DNA of 64,000 nt from Acorus gramineus (lineage: Eukaryota > Streptophyta > Magnoliopsida > Acorales > Acoraceae), in NCBI GenBank assembly GCA_030737835.1, contig CM060853.1, forward strand, positions 434,001 to 498,000. Reading direction: 5' to 3'. The notes below the pieces were generated by a model. It made no database searches. It saw only the letters and a list, made by a program, of their open reading frames with translations, and was not told the DNA's origin. Each line of letters begins with the position of its first letter. Within the stretch, counting starts at the first letter, position 1. This document shows positions 45,893-57,413 of this stretch, piece after piece. Position numbers and translations under genes: made by a program.

Positions 45893-47287
45893 GCCACGAT
45901 AATGCACTTTTCTACTCTTGTTTTGAATCATACATGCCTTGTGTCATTTATGAATTATGCCTCATAAATAATTTTCTTTAATTAGAGTATGGGCATGTTT
46001 AAGTAGTTATTGAGTGCATAATGTTCATGTATTTTTGACATGGTATATGTGTAGAGGTAGTGTATGTATGTTTGTCATGGTGAGTGAAGAGGTATTTTTC
46101 TCCGTCAATCAAAACAATCGGTTGGAGCCTTCTTCTCGAATCTGGACCCGATCGAACGTGGATCCTGCACTAGAAAAGGAATAAGCGAACACCAGTGTGG
46201 TGCCAGCCAAAGGGACTCTGAAGAGATGTATCAGTAAGGAAATTCAAAGGATAATTTCACTCTAAAGTTGGCTTGTAGACAAATGAAAGTTCGATCCCCT
46301 TATTTGTCGATTACCTTCCATTTTATATGGCTCATGGACTTAGAGAGCTGTTGTTACTAGCCTCATAGCCGTTGTAACAACTCTCCCTTAATGACTGCTT
46401 AGTGGGCGAGTTTTATGATAATTGCCTTGCTTTATTGTAACTCAGTGTAGCCTTAATTCCTCACATTTTACGAGTACTAGACCTTAATCACCCACCTGAC
46501 AGTTACAAGCGTTGTGGGTGTCTCACCATTTCTCAGATCCTCCTCGTGGTCATGGTCTGATCGGTACACGGGGTGCTGCCCAGCGTGTACCTAGTTATTT
46601 ATCCACGAGGTGTAAGACTGCCTTACCAGACCTTCAATTTGGTTGTGTCTCACATGTTCGGGATGGCATTCATCCACAAGGTGTAAGACCGTCCGACCAG
46701 ACTTGATTGAATCTGGTTGTGCCTCACATACTTGGGAGTGCCTGTTTGGAATTCTGAATCTAGGTTTGGGTTCTGAGATGTCGGATATGGTGGTCCATAA
46801 GCCTTGACACATATCGTCTTTTGATATGGTGTAGATTTTTTCCTCCACAATGAGTTTCAAAGAATTAAGCATGTAATTAAAAGGAATAAGTAATCACGGT
46901 GGGATAGAAAAAGAGGAATAAGCATATAATCACAGTGGGATAAAGGGGAATAGGTATGCTTAATTACGGTGGGATAAAAATAGAATAATCATGATGGGAT
47001 GAAAGGGGATAGACATGTGATTATGATGGTTTTAAATGTAAGTTCCCCTAGAAAGCATGCTAATTTTTGAAATGTGAAGTGTTTATCATTGTAGGATTCA
47101 TATGCATGAGTATAAAAAGTTGTAGTAGTGAAAGGGGTGAATTTTTTCTTCATGCACATTTGTTTCATGTTTTATATTTGATTTCTTATGTTGGAATTGC
47201 TAAGGTTTTTTTGAATGGAAATAAATAGGAGCTCTTGCCTCTTGAATGATCTCCAACTAGGCTAACCTCTTTTCTTTATCTTTTTAG
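45893..47287 (+). other. Likely intron of the PMD gene with tandem repeats
   Basis: No open frame with a domain is seen. A two-copy tandem repeat of about 70 bp occupies 46601-46740 (each unit has GGTGTAAGAC and GGTTGTG-CTCACAT). Four loosely repeated units with AATCA-GGTGGGATA lie at 46865-47035. The segment ends in CTTTTTAG at 47280-47287, an acceptor-like site. Confidence 0.5.
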
Positions 47288-47990
47288 GGACCGAATTGCG
47301 TATGAGCTTTGTGGCATTGGAAGAAGAGGTGGTACAACGCATATGGAGAGGGCTTTCACTCCTTCTTTATGTTGGAGCTCTTCCACGTCCACCAGGCTTA
47401 TCTTGAGGCCTTGGCAGAGATGTGGGATTTGGAGAGCTGCACATTCATCCTCCTGACGGGTGTTGTGATACCAAATCTCGAGGATGTCCACTAGATTACA
47501 GGCCTACTAATCTTGGGTGAGGCGGTGATCACAGCTACTAATGCCGACTACAGGGCACTATTCCGAGAGTTGATTAGTGAGTGGGAGTTTGTGGACTGGG
47601 AGAGGACATAGAATCGCATTCCTCTTGGCCAGCTGTCGAGACAATATGGTCTCAGTTCCTTCACCCGACATCAAAACGGTGAGTCTGTGGCGAACTATGA
47701 GCAAAGTTGGGTTATGATCACGACGAGGGAAACCGCTGTGTGCCAACATGGGGCACAAAGGTAGCTTCGAGCGTTCTTCCTCTACTTCTTTGGGCAGGTC
47801 CTCTTTTCGACCACCTCCGACAAGGTTTGCTCCCAGTTCCTTCTTTTGATGAGGGACCTCAGGACCATGGGCCGGTATGCTTGGGGGATGGCCATGCTCA
47901 CTCACCTCTTTGTCGACCTATCGAAGAAGGTGAAGAAGGCCAGGGGAAGGAATCTCGGTGGTTTCGCAGCTTTTCTATAAGTCAATAAAT
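47288..47990 (+). pseudogene. Plant mobile domain (PMD) exon, broken
   Basis: Translation gives HQAYLEALAEMWDLESCTFI, LLTGVVIPNLEDVH, a TAG, then ITGLLILGEAVI, the start of a plant mobile domain (MAIN/MAIL-like; relatives read LVERWRPETHTFHLPCGE, then the LEDV block). Further on the frame reads GQLSRQYGL, then RAFFLYFFGQVLFSTTSDKV and RYAWGMAMLTHLFVDLSKK, also PMD-like. At least three stops occur (47492-47494, near 47609 and near 47760). PMD proteins act in silencing and gene expression in the nucleus, and PMDs also occur in Mutator and gypsy transposons. It is not functional here. Confidence 0.72.
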
Positions 47991-48048
47991 AAAGTGATTT
48001 TTTCTTGTTTATTCATTTTACCTGATTCTGATAGCATTTTCTATGCAG

Positions 48049-48398
48049 ATCTTCGGATACGAGCACTTTGCTATCGCTCGTCCGACTACGATGGAGTTCA
48101 GCCATGCCGTCTTCGGCAATGATGTAGGTGCCTTCGGGGACCTCTCGCTTATGTCACCTGATGTAGTTCAGCAAGGTGTTCCGTGCTTTGTTGGAGGAAG
48201 AGGTATATTTTATGCGATTTTATGTTATCAAAACTATCTTTTGATAGGGCTTTCTCTTCATATTTTGTGTTTGATCGCAAATGACATGGAGGCCTGTGTC
48301 ATTTAGGCCTACACGAAGGATGACGTTCTTCAAGAATTGGCGAGGGACATCTGGCTGATTTTCTTCAATGAGGTTGTCTTCCACACTATCAACCGGGT
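48049..48398 (+). pseudogene. PMD gene exons up to the D2 insertion
   Basis: One exon runs 48049-48202 (after acceptor CTATGCAG, with IFGYEHFAIARPTTMEFSHA) to donor GTATAT at 48203. The next starts at 48307 after CATTTAG and encodes AYTKDDVLQELARDIWLIFF, then NEVVFHTINR, where solo LTR D2 interrupts it. Joining 48398 to 51938 restores an open frame (HTINRVVHQLGYHQW) that continues for some 60 codons, which verifies the exon and the insertion point. Confidence 0.65.
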
Positions 48399-51300
48399 TG
48401 TTATGCCTGTGTCATTTAGAGCCTTATTTTTTGATCGGAGTAGCTAAAATTTTAGTTTTTAGCTACCTGCGGGAGTTGGAGTATTCTGATTTAAAATCTA
48501 ACTGCATATTATGGGTCCCGGTACTGTTTTGTACTACCCATAAAAATTTCATCAAATTCTAGTATCGTTTTGGAAAATTATGCCCTTCCAAACTGTATCC
48601 GGGTTTTGGGAGTTACTGGATTGGTGGGTGGCATAGTGTCAAGATATTTTGGTGAATGTGGTCACCTTTGGTAACCTCAACCCCCCTGCTTAATAGTTAA
48701 GAAACCTTTGGTTATTTAGAGTGTGAGAGGGTGAGTTTAGGTTAAGTTTACCCCCCCCCCCCTTTTCCATTTGCACTCACCCCCCGCCCCCCAAGAGTGA
48801 GTTTTGAAGCTCACTCTCTCGTCTCCCTCTCTTCCTCTCCCTCTCACTCTCTCTTCCACTCCCCCTTTTGTTTGGAAAAACAAGAAGAACAAGAAGGTGA
48901 AGGAGCACAAAAAGGGAGTGCAAAAAGGTGTATGTGTGTGTGTGTTGTTGTTGTTGATTCTCTTCTCTCTATCTCCCTCTCATGCGCCTTTTTATCCCCT
49001 GTTTTCAGCCAAGAAGGGCTGGTGGAGAGGCTGAGGAGGTGGTGGTAGTGGTGATGGTGGTTGAGGTGGCCATGGGTGCAACGGGGCCCCCCAAACCTCC
49101 CCTTTCCCTTCCACCTCTGTAGGTGAGCTCTCCCCCTTCTTTCTTTGGGTTTTCTTGTGCTAGGGGTTGTTGGGGAGGTCTTGCATGCTAGGTGTATGGT
49201 TTGGGTGTGTGGGTGCGCAAGTGTGAGCACGGAGTCTGCTGGGCATGCGCGCGGGTCTGTTTGCGCTTGTGCGCACGGGGGGGGGGGGGGGGTAGGCACG
49301 CGCGCAGGGCAGTGCACCTGGGCACGCGGCAGGGCACCAGTGGGCGTGAGTGCATGTGTGCGCGTGCGGGGGCCACGCGTGTGGCTGCCCGAGGGCTCGG
49401 GTAGGTGCTGGGACACTCAGGGCGCGTGCGTACGTGCGTGCTCGCATGCATGCAAGCCCGTATGCATGCGAGTCTAAGTCTTTGACATTTCTAGTTAATT
49501 CTAAGTGTTTTAATGTGGTTATACTCACCAAATTGGATGCCCTTGTCCTACAGATCTTGGCGATCGGTGACGCATCGACCCAGGTTGTGGTGAGTGGTTC
49601 GGTCCAACCCTTTAAGAAGTGTTGGATGCACGTAGTCGTGCGTCACACATCCGTTGGGCACCCTAACTATACTACTTGTTTAGATGAGTAGTATGGTCAT
49701 GTTTAAACCATTTTATGTTAGATATCTTGCATGCTAGGCCCGTATAGCTCGTATATTGTGTAGAACCCCGTCTGTACCATATACTTGCCTAGGTATTGTA
49801 TTCATGTATGAATGATCATGTTTGCATGTATCTTGTGTGTTTATCTGGGTGTATAGAATATGGCATGACTTAGGTGGTCCCTTCTAGTAATATTACCCTA
49901 CAATTAGTAATATCCAGCATGATTAAACCTGGGTTAATAAACGGGCACATGCCTAATATTCCCTTGTGATAAGACTTGAGGGTGTGGTGTAGTTGTTGCC
50001 CATGCTAATGGGGCAAAGCTATGATCAACTTCTAGAGATGATGAGCTCTCTCTTGCCCTCTCTCTTTGTACGGACTGAGTAAGTAGATATGGTTCCTACT
50101 TGACTCAGGTTCGTTGGGAATATTGGCATGCCCCTGTCAGTGCGCGAGATCGCGCTTGATCCTTTCCTTTTAAGTTGGTGATATCCAATGCATGTTAGGG
50201 TATACCTTGTATGCTTGTATGCATATTATTTAGGCCATGCCTGGTTATGTATGTTGCATATATATTGTTTATCCTCTTTATCCATGTTAGGGAGTATCCC
50301 TATAATTAATTGTTATGTTATCGTTGATGTAGTTCATGTACATAACTATGATATAATTCTCCTGTAATATATATGCGCATATTAAAACTGTTTAGGCCTA
50401 TCTGAAATAGGCGAGGGTATGACCCACTGTCGGGTTGTACCTTCTTAGTTAGAGGGCTAGCGATGTAATTGCCCCCTTGCATCCGAGCGATGCACTCGAT
50501 TGGAATTCAGGAGAATTCATTATCATATCGATTTTGTTAAGCTGGTGGTTATGGAATTAAGCTAGGCCTACCCATGTTAGGCGAGTGTATGAACCGCCTG
50601 TTGGGTTATGCCTTGGGCTTATCTCTATGCAAGAGCAGAGGTATCTCCCTACGTCCAAACGACGCATCTCTATGGGAGTTCAAGCGTATTTCGATAGCAT
50701 CGGTATGGGATTACCAAGGATAGTTGATTTTGTATAGGGTTTGCATTGCGAATGCGAAGTCTTCCTCCCAATATCATCATGCACCGTAGCCCCAGTGTCG
50801 AAGCTGTCCTATGTAGTGCCACCACTTGTAAGTGCTACCGAGGCGTACTGCTGTACCCATCTAGCTTATGTACCAATCATGGAAGGCCAATAAGTAGAGG
50901 CTACGCGGGAGAGGGCTACTGGACGATATTGCAAGCGTGGAATCATTCTCCCCTTCATCAGACCCGCGTTGAAGCTACCCGACATTGAAGTTGTCCTGAC
51001 AGAGGGCTTCCACCTGTAGGTACTACCGATGTGTTCAGCAAATGTACTGATCATGGGGGTATACCTGGTAGAGGCTATCTGGGAGAGGGCTACCGAATGA
51101 CGAAGGGTGTAGAGCAAAAGGTTTGCTTCCAACGGTCCCGTGTCACCCTTAGGGGCAACGGTGAGGATGAGTTGAAGTCACGTCATCACGTGACTCTTAT
51201 ACCCATCGAGTATACTCTGGGTATGCTGCTCCTAACGCTTGAGGTATCGAACTATATCTCTACCTCGTAGAGGATGGACTCATTGTATCTTGTTAACCAG

Positions 51301-51932
51301 TAACACCATGTGTTATGGTTAACAGTTGTTCCTCCCCGAGTGTCCCAAAAGCCTCCCTCCGGGGAGTGAGGGCGAGGGCGAGGTATGGTCGCGCCGTCGC
51401 GTGACCTTGTTATACTTTGGGTTTCTACCCATGTTTTTCCTTGAAAGAAAATTGCCTTAGTATTGAATTGTTGTAATGGTGTTTCGTTTCTAGTAACTCA
51501 ATGAGCTTGTATCTCACCCCTCGCATACTATTTTCTTTTTATAGGGGCGGTGTTGAGCGTGGAGCTGGAGCTTCCCTGTGGCGTGGTCTTGCGTGCGTGG
51601 AGCGTTCGTTTGGCGATTGGTGAGTGCGAGGCTGTCAGCAGTCCTAGAGTCATGTAATTGTAAATCGTGCGTGTTGCACTGGTTGTATTTTATTTGGACT
51701 AGACTTGGCTCTCACAGGACAGTGATTGTGTATTCGAGTCTGTAATAATGTTTTGGTTTACAGACTTATTGGTATTTTTATGCTTCCGCATTTTTTAGTT
51801 GTGCTACCAGTTAACATTGCTTTTCCAGCCTTGTATGTTATATATATTTGGCGTCATTGTTGATCTCTTGTTTTGATTACTGATATTTTATATATTGCCA
51901 CGTCTCGGGGACGGCCGCCCTAGGGCGTGACA
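48399..51932 (+). repeat. Solo LTR D2 inside a PMD exon
   Basis: 3,534 bp from TGTTATGCCTG to AGGGCGTGACA with a perfect TSD CGGGT (48394-48398 and 51933-51937). There is no internal region. The putative intron runs from 49123 (GTGAGC) to 49553 (CTACAG) and holds a GC-rich block with a run of 17 G at about 49277-49293. The stem-loop is at 49619-49648. The G-rich GGGGAGTGAGGGCGAGGGCG lies at about 51361-51380. Short related boxes (CTATCTGGGAGAGGGCTACC and similar) repeat between 50870 and 51110. Confidence 0.9.
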
Positions 51933-51937
51933 CGGGT

Positions 51938-52190
51938 GGTCCATCAGCTCGGGTATCATCAATGGGTACCCAATGCTCTACCCAAGCGTCCTCCAATTTC
52001 TTTGGTAGGCATTCCTTCAGACACCAACCTTCCAAGGAATTACTCGGCGTATCTGAGTTGGTGGGACCAAGGAGGTGTCTTGGTCGAGTGTCGCACTGAG
52101 TTAACAAGAAGTATGGGCTACATGACTTCGTACCACTAGGAGTACGCGGGCATTCTCGGGACTATGGGGAAGGCCATCCCCGATTTTTAT
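51938..52190 (+). pseudogene. PMD gene exon after the D2 insertion
   Basis: Continues from 48398: VVHQLGYHQWVPNALPKRPP, then NLPRNYSAYLSWWDQGGVLV and EYAGILGTMGKAIPDFY, ending at donor GTAAGT (52191). A TAG at 52138-52140 interrupts it. The tryptophan-rich YLSWWDQ segment resembles the region after the PMD in retroelement-associated PMD proteins; that resemblance is from memory of the family and not tested. Confidence 0.6.
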
Positions 52191-52270
52191 GTAAGTGAGT
52201 TCTATCTTTTCTTCCTCTTTATTTCTTTTCTTTTGTACAGATGTATAAAAGTGATTTTGTCTTTGTGTAG

Positions 52271-52786
52271 GATGAAATGAATGAACTAGAAAAGAAATTA
52301 GAAACGGCCAACCAGAACCTCCAGGCGAAGACAGAGCAAGTTGACAGCTTAAATTCTCAAAGGCATCGCTTGAAGGCTCAAGTGTGGTCTCTCAAGGATC
52401 AGGTGGAGATGCTCGTGAGGGCAAGGGCCGATAGTGACTGTTGCTTTCGAGCGAGAGCTCAAGTTGGTGAGGGACTTGGACAAGGTTCGGAGTGAGCTGG
52501 TGGCTACCTGGGTAGATCTTGACCAAGCCAGGGAGGTAGTGGCCAGGGTCAAGGAAGAGATGGGCCAGCTGAGGTTTGTGGTCAGTTTGAGACAAGAGGA
52601 GTCGATCGCCTTGAGCTGTGAGCAAGATACCCTCCAGGTGAGAGTATCTAAGTTAGAGGCATCAACGAGTGATCCTAGTAGGATGATGGGCGACTTGATT
52701 CGATCTCCTGAGGTGGCCAAAGAGAGAGATCAAGATGTCATCTGAGCTGTGAAGGTGAGGTCGAGGGAGATGGAGGAGCGACTGAG
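52271..52786 (+). pseudogene. PMD gene 3' exon, coiled coil, cut by LTR D3
   Basis: The exon begins after TTGTGTAG. Frame 52277-52495 encodes a heptad-rich coiled coil (MNELEKKLETANQNLQAKTE, then RHRLKAQVWSLKDQVEMLV); a frame change near 52435 leads into a second coiled-coil stretch (FERELKLVRDLDKVRSELVA) that runs to 52745. The region ends where D3 begins at 52787, so the gene's 3' end is lost or lies beyond the window. Confidence 0.6.
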
Positions 52787-55112
52787 TGTTATGCCTACGT
52801 CATTTGGAGCCTTGTTTTTTTTCGATTGATTAGAGTCTCTAAAATTTTGGTTTTTAGCTACCTGCGGGAGTTGGAGTACTCTGATTGAAAACCTGAATGT
52901 ATATTGTGGGTCCTGGTACTGTTTGGTCCTACCCATAAATATTTCATCGAATTTCGGTAACGTTTTAAAAAATATGCAGTTTTGAACCGTATCTGGGTTT
53001 TGAGAGTTTCTGGCTTGGTTGGTCGAATAGTGTTAGATATTTTGGTGAATATGGTGACCTTTGATAACCTCACCCCCCCTCGCTTAATTGTTAAGCAACC
53101 TCTTGGTTATTTAGAATGTTAGTGGGTGAGTTTAGGTTAGGTTTACCCTCCCTCGTTTTCCATTAAACTCCCCCCCCCCCCAAGTTATGAAAATCCCTCT
53201 CTCTCTCACATTCTCTCCCTCTCGTCTCCCCCTCTTTTGGCTCTCTTTCTCTCTTTCACACACCCCCCTTGTGTTGGATAAAATGCCAAGGAGAAGAAGA
53301 GGAAGTGCAAGGGCAAGGCTAGGTGAGTGTGTGTGCATGTGTTGTTGATTGTTTCTCCTCCCTCTCCTCCTCCCATGGAGGATCCCCTGATTTTTTGATC
53401 TCCCTCTGGTCAGCCAAGTAGAAGAGAAGCAAAGATGGAGGTGGTGGTAGAGGTGGTGGCAGTCGAGGTGGTCAAGGCGCTTGCGAGCCCCTATATCTCC
53501 CCCTTCCCTTCCCCCTCTCTTTTGGTAAGTTTTCCCTCTTCTTTAATTGGTTTTTTATGCATGTTTGGGTGTTAGGGAGGTCATCCATGCTAGGTGAATG
53601 GGTTAAGGTGTGTGAGGAGGGTTGGAGAGGGGGTTAAAGATGTCTACGCACGCTCGCGGGTCTGTTCACGTGTAGGCGGGCGCGTGCGCGTACCCGCGGG
53701 CGCGCACAGTGTGCGCGCATGCACTGGCAGGCGCACGGGTCGTGCACGCGTGCGGGGAAGCCCGTCTTGACGCTCGCCTAGGCGAGCGGAAGGGCACCAA
53801 TGGGAGCGACCACGTGCGTGCGCGTGCGGGGGCCACGCGTGTGGCTGCCCGAGGGCTCGGGTAGGTGTTGGGGCACTCGGGTATGTGTGCGTACGTGCAT
53901 GCTCGCATGCGTGCGAGCCCGTATGCGTGCATGTTCAAGTCTTTGGTATTTCTAGTTAAATTCTAAGTGTTTTAATGTGATTTTACTCACCAAATTGGAT
54001 ACCCTTGTCTTGCAGGTCTTGGCGATCGATCACGCAATGACCCGGGCTGTGGTGAGTGGTTCGATCCAACCCTTCGGGATGCGCTCGATGCACGTAGTCG
54101 TGCATCGCGCATCCATGGGGCTTCTTTGCACCCTAAATATGCTAGATATTTGTATGCTAGGCTTGTATAGCTCGTATATTTCAGAGAGCCCCCTTTTCTA
54201 CCATATACGTGCTTCTGTATGTCATATTCATGTGTGAATTATTATGTTTGCATGCGCCTTTCTTGTATGGGCATGTGTGATGTGTGTTTATATGAATGTA
54301 TAGAATATGCATGCCTTAGGTAGTCCCTATTTATAGTACTACCTCCCTATGTTAGTAATATCTAGCATGATTAAACCTGGGTTAATAACCGGGTGCATAC
54401 TTAATATTCCCTGGTCATAAGACTGGAGGACGTGGTATGGTTGTTGCACCCATCTTGTTGGGGCAAAGCTATGACCAGCTTCCGAAGAGGATGAGACTTT
54501 CCATCTCTCTTGCCCTTCCTCTTTGCATAAACTGAGTAAGTAGATGTGGTTTGTACTTGACTCAGGTCCAATTATCGACATGCACCGGTTCGTGCGTGAG
54601 ATCGCACTTAACCCTTCCCTTTTAAGTTGGTGATATCCAACGCATGCTTAAGTTATACCTTGTGTGCTTATATGATTAATGTGCCTCATATGCATGTGTA
54701 GTTAGGCCATGCCTTGTATGTGTGTTGCATGATTTATTGTTTATGATGTATATTCATGTTAGGGAGTACCCTATAATTAATCATATGTTATCGCGCATGT
54801 TAAAACTAATTAGGCCTATCTGAAATAGGCGTGGGTACGACCCGCTGTCGGGTCGTACCTCTTTAGTTAGAGCGCGAGCGATATAATCGCCACCTTACAT
54901 TCGAGAGATGCACTTGAATGGAATTCAGGAGAATTCATTGTTGTATCGATTTTGTTAAACCGGTGGCTATGGCATTAAGTTAGGCCTACCCGTGCTAGGC
55001 GCGTTTATGAACCGCCTGCTGGGTTATATGCTTTGGGCTTATTTCTGCGTGAGAGCAGAGGTAACCCCTCATGTCCGAGCAACGCACTAGATTGAGAGTA
55101 CAAGAGTATTCG
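52787..55112 (+). repeat. LTR D3, 5' part, interrupted by LTR B3
   Basis: Begins TGTTATGCCTACG and aligns with D2 from its start. The putative intron is 53525-54015 (GGTAAGT...TTGCAG), with a GC-rich block at 53640-53850. The stem-loop at 54077-54114 is almost perfect (GGATGCGC, GATGCACG, loop TAGT and the complements). The LTR breaks off at 55112 where B3 begins. The preceding bases CTGAG (52782-52786) should be its TSD; the partner is outside the window. Confidence 0.85.
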
Positions 55113-57413
55113 TGTCACGCCCCAGGGTCGGCCGACCCCGGGACGCGGCAAGTGTATATATGATATCAGTAAACAGGAAGTCAATAACATACTCACACAA
55201 CAGCTAAAAATGACAACACAAGCAGGGCTGACATAATATATACACAAATAGCGGAAGCTAAAGACTGAATCTGTAACTCAAAGACATATTACAGACTCGA
55301 TACATAATCAACCGTCCTGTGAGAGCCAATATATACAAAGACATCCAATAATACAAAGACGCGTGCCCAAGCACGGAATAAATACATACAATCAAAAGGG
55401 ATGCTGATAGCCTCTGATACTCGCGGGACGTGGCGCTACTCCGCTACTGATGAAGTCCCTCGGGGAGCTCTTCCTCCAGATCCGACTCAGATGACACTGG
55501 AGAAAAATATTATGCGAGGGGTGAGCCACACGCTCAGTGAACAGCACAACCCATGCCCCACAATTCATATTAACCACCAGATCTTATTATTCCACAATCA
55601 CATTATTAAAAGCCACAAAATGGCAACAGCTATACAGGCCAGTGGGTCGCTATCGCCAACCCACTACACCCTCACCCTCACCCCTCAATAGGTGACATAG
55701 GATATTGGGACTTATTAGCCTGATAATCATCCATACACATCCATACACCCTCACCCTCACCCCTCAATAGGTGACATAGGATATTGGGACTAACAATCCA
55801 GTGGGTCGCTACATCGCCAACCCACTACACCCTCACCCTCACCCCTCAATGGGTGACATAGGATATTGGGACTGACTAGGCTGATGGTCACCCTTGGTCC
55901 ACCGATAGTCTCTCCTCCACTCCGTAGGCCGCTTGGCCTTCACCCACACTTCAGCACAGTCCGTCACAAATATCGGGAGGCGCCTACTGATGGGAGCCCT
56001 CGGAAGGGACAACCTTTCTAACGCTGGGGCAATCTCTACACGGATCCAACGAAGGGAACCGATCAGCCTATCCATCGCATATGATCCACTCGGATCCGCT
56101 GACAAACACATCTCTACAACTCTAATGCCTTGAATTCTTTAGAATTCCAACAGGGCGCATAACCAGGATGCGGGGAAGCATGCGTTATAATAATAAAGAG
56201 GTTGGAATATTAACGGGGAAAGAATCCTTGGGAGGGCAGCGTGAGGTCCCGATATAGGACATCCCGACAACCAAACAAGGAACACGGAGTACCCTAGCCC
56301 GGGTCTCACCGCTGTCCTCGCGAGGCCCCTCCCTTATAATATTCACTAAGACAAGCTAATAATCATGTGCTCACATTTTATTTAAATAAATTAAACTAAA
56401 TGGGAACATGCATCGGTCGGGGCTTTCCTAACATGGAAACATGATAACAGGGTGCATGGTTCTTATACGGGTCCTAAGGGTATAAGTTCCTAGCATACAA
56501 ATCTAGGGTGGCATGCATACTACAGATTATCATGCTTACATAGTTTTCATATTAAACAGATTAATATTTACTATGGTGCCCCAGGGGAGGACGGTACACG
56601 CCCAAGTGCATGTAACGCCTCCCTACTGGGTTGGATTGTCCCACTCACCGGTATCTGGGTCGTCGCGCGACCGTCTATCAAGATTTGCAAGACAGGTATT
56701 TAATACGGTGAGTATAATACATAAATACAACAAAATACACTAAAATACACAACACTCGGAAAAACGTACATACGGCCCGTACGCACGCGTGTCCGAGCAT
56801 CCCGACTCACTCCCGAACCCCCGGGCAGCCGCACGCACGGCCACCCGCCCCGGGCGCACAGCCGAGCCCCGGCCCGCGCGCCAAGGCGCCCTGCCAAACC
56901 CAGCCTGCACGCCCGGACACGCCACCGAGCTTCCCGGGTGCACCGCGCGCTCACTGCGCCCCAGCGCAGCAACCCGCGCACACATCGCACGCCCTGCGCC
57001 AAGCTCCTCGCCCCGCGCGCACCCCGCGCTCACCACCGCTCGCCTAACCGCGCCCTCACCTCGCTCCGTGCGCACCCCGCAAGCACCATCCGCTCGCCCA
57101 GCACTCCATCGACTCGCCGCGCGCGCATAGCGCGCCTGCGCCTCTGCGCAGCGCTCCGCGCGCACGCCCCCACACGGCGCCCTGCGCGCAGCGCCCCATC
57201 GCCCACAACTAGCGCCCAGCATTCGCGACCCAGCGCCCAGCGCCCAGCACCCGGGACCCTCACCCAGCGCCCACGCGCACGCTCGATAACGCGCGCCCAG
57301 CGCGCCTGGCAGCACGCGCCTGCCAGCCTGCCCGCGCTGCTTGCCCGCGCTGCCTGCCTGCGCGCATCGTCGAGTGGCCCGAGCACCGCTCGCCTGCCCG
57401 CCCGAGCACTGCC
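55113..57413 (-). repeat. LTR B3 (minus), truncated by insertion of element E
   Basis: Begins TGTCACGCCCC on the plus strand and matches B1. Three imperfect copies of a unit with CACCCTCACCCTCACCCCTC and TAGGTGACATAGGATATTGG lie at 55665-55870. The stem-loop is at 56585-56623. The acceptor of the putative intron is mutated (TTGCAA for TTGCAG). The LTR ends inside its GC-rich block at 57413, where E starts; the flanking CTGCC (57409-57413) is E's expected TSD. Confidence 0.83.
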
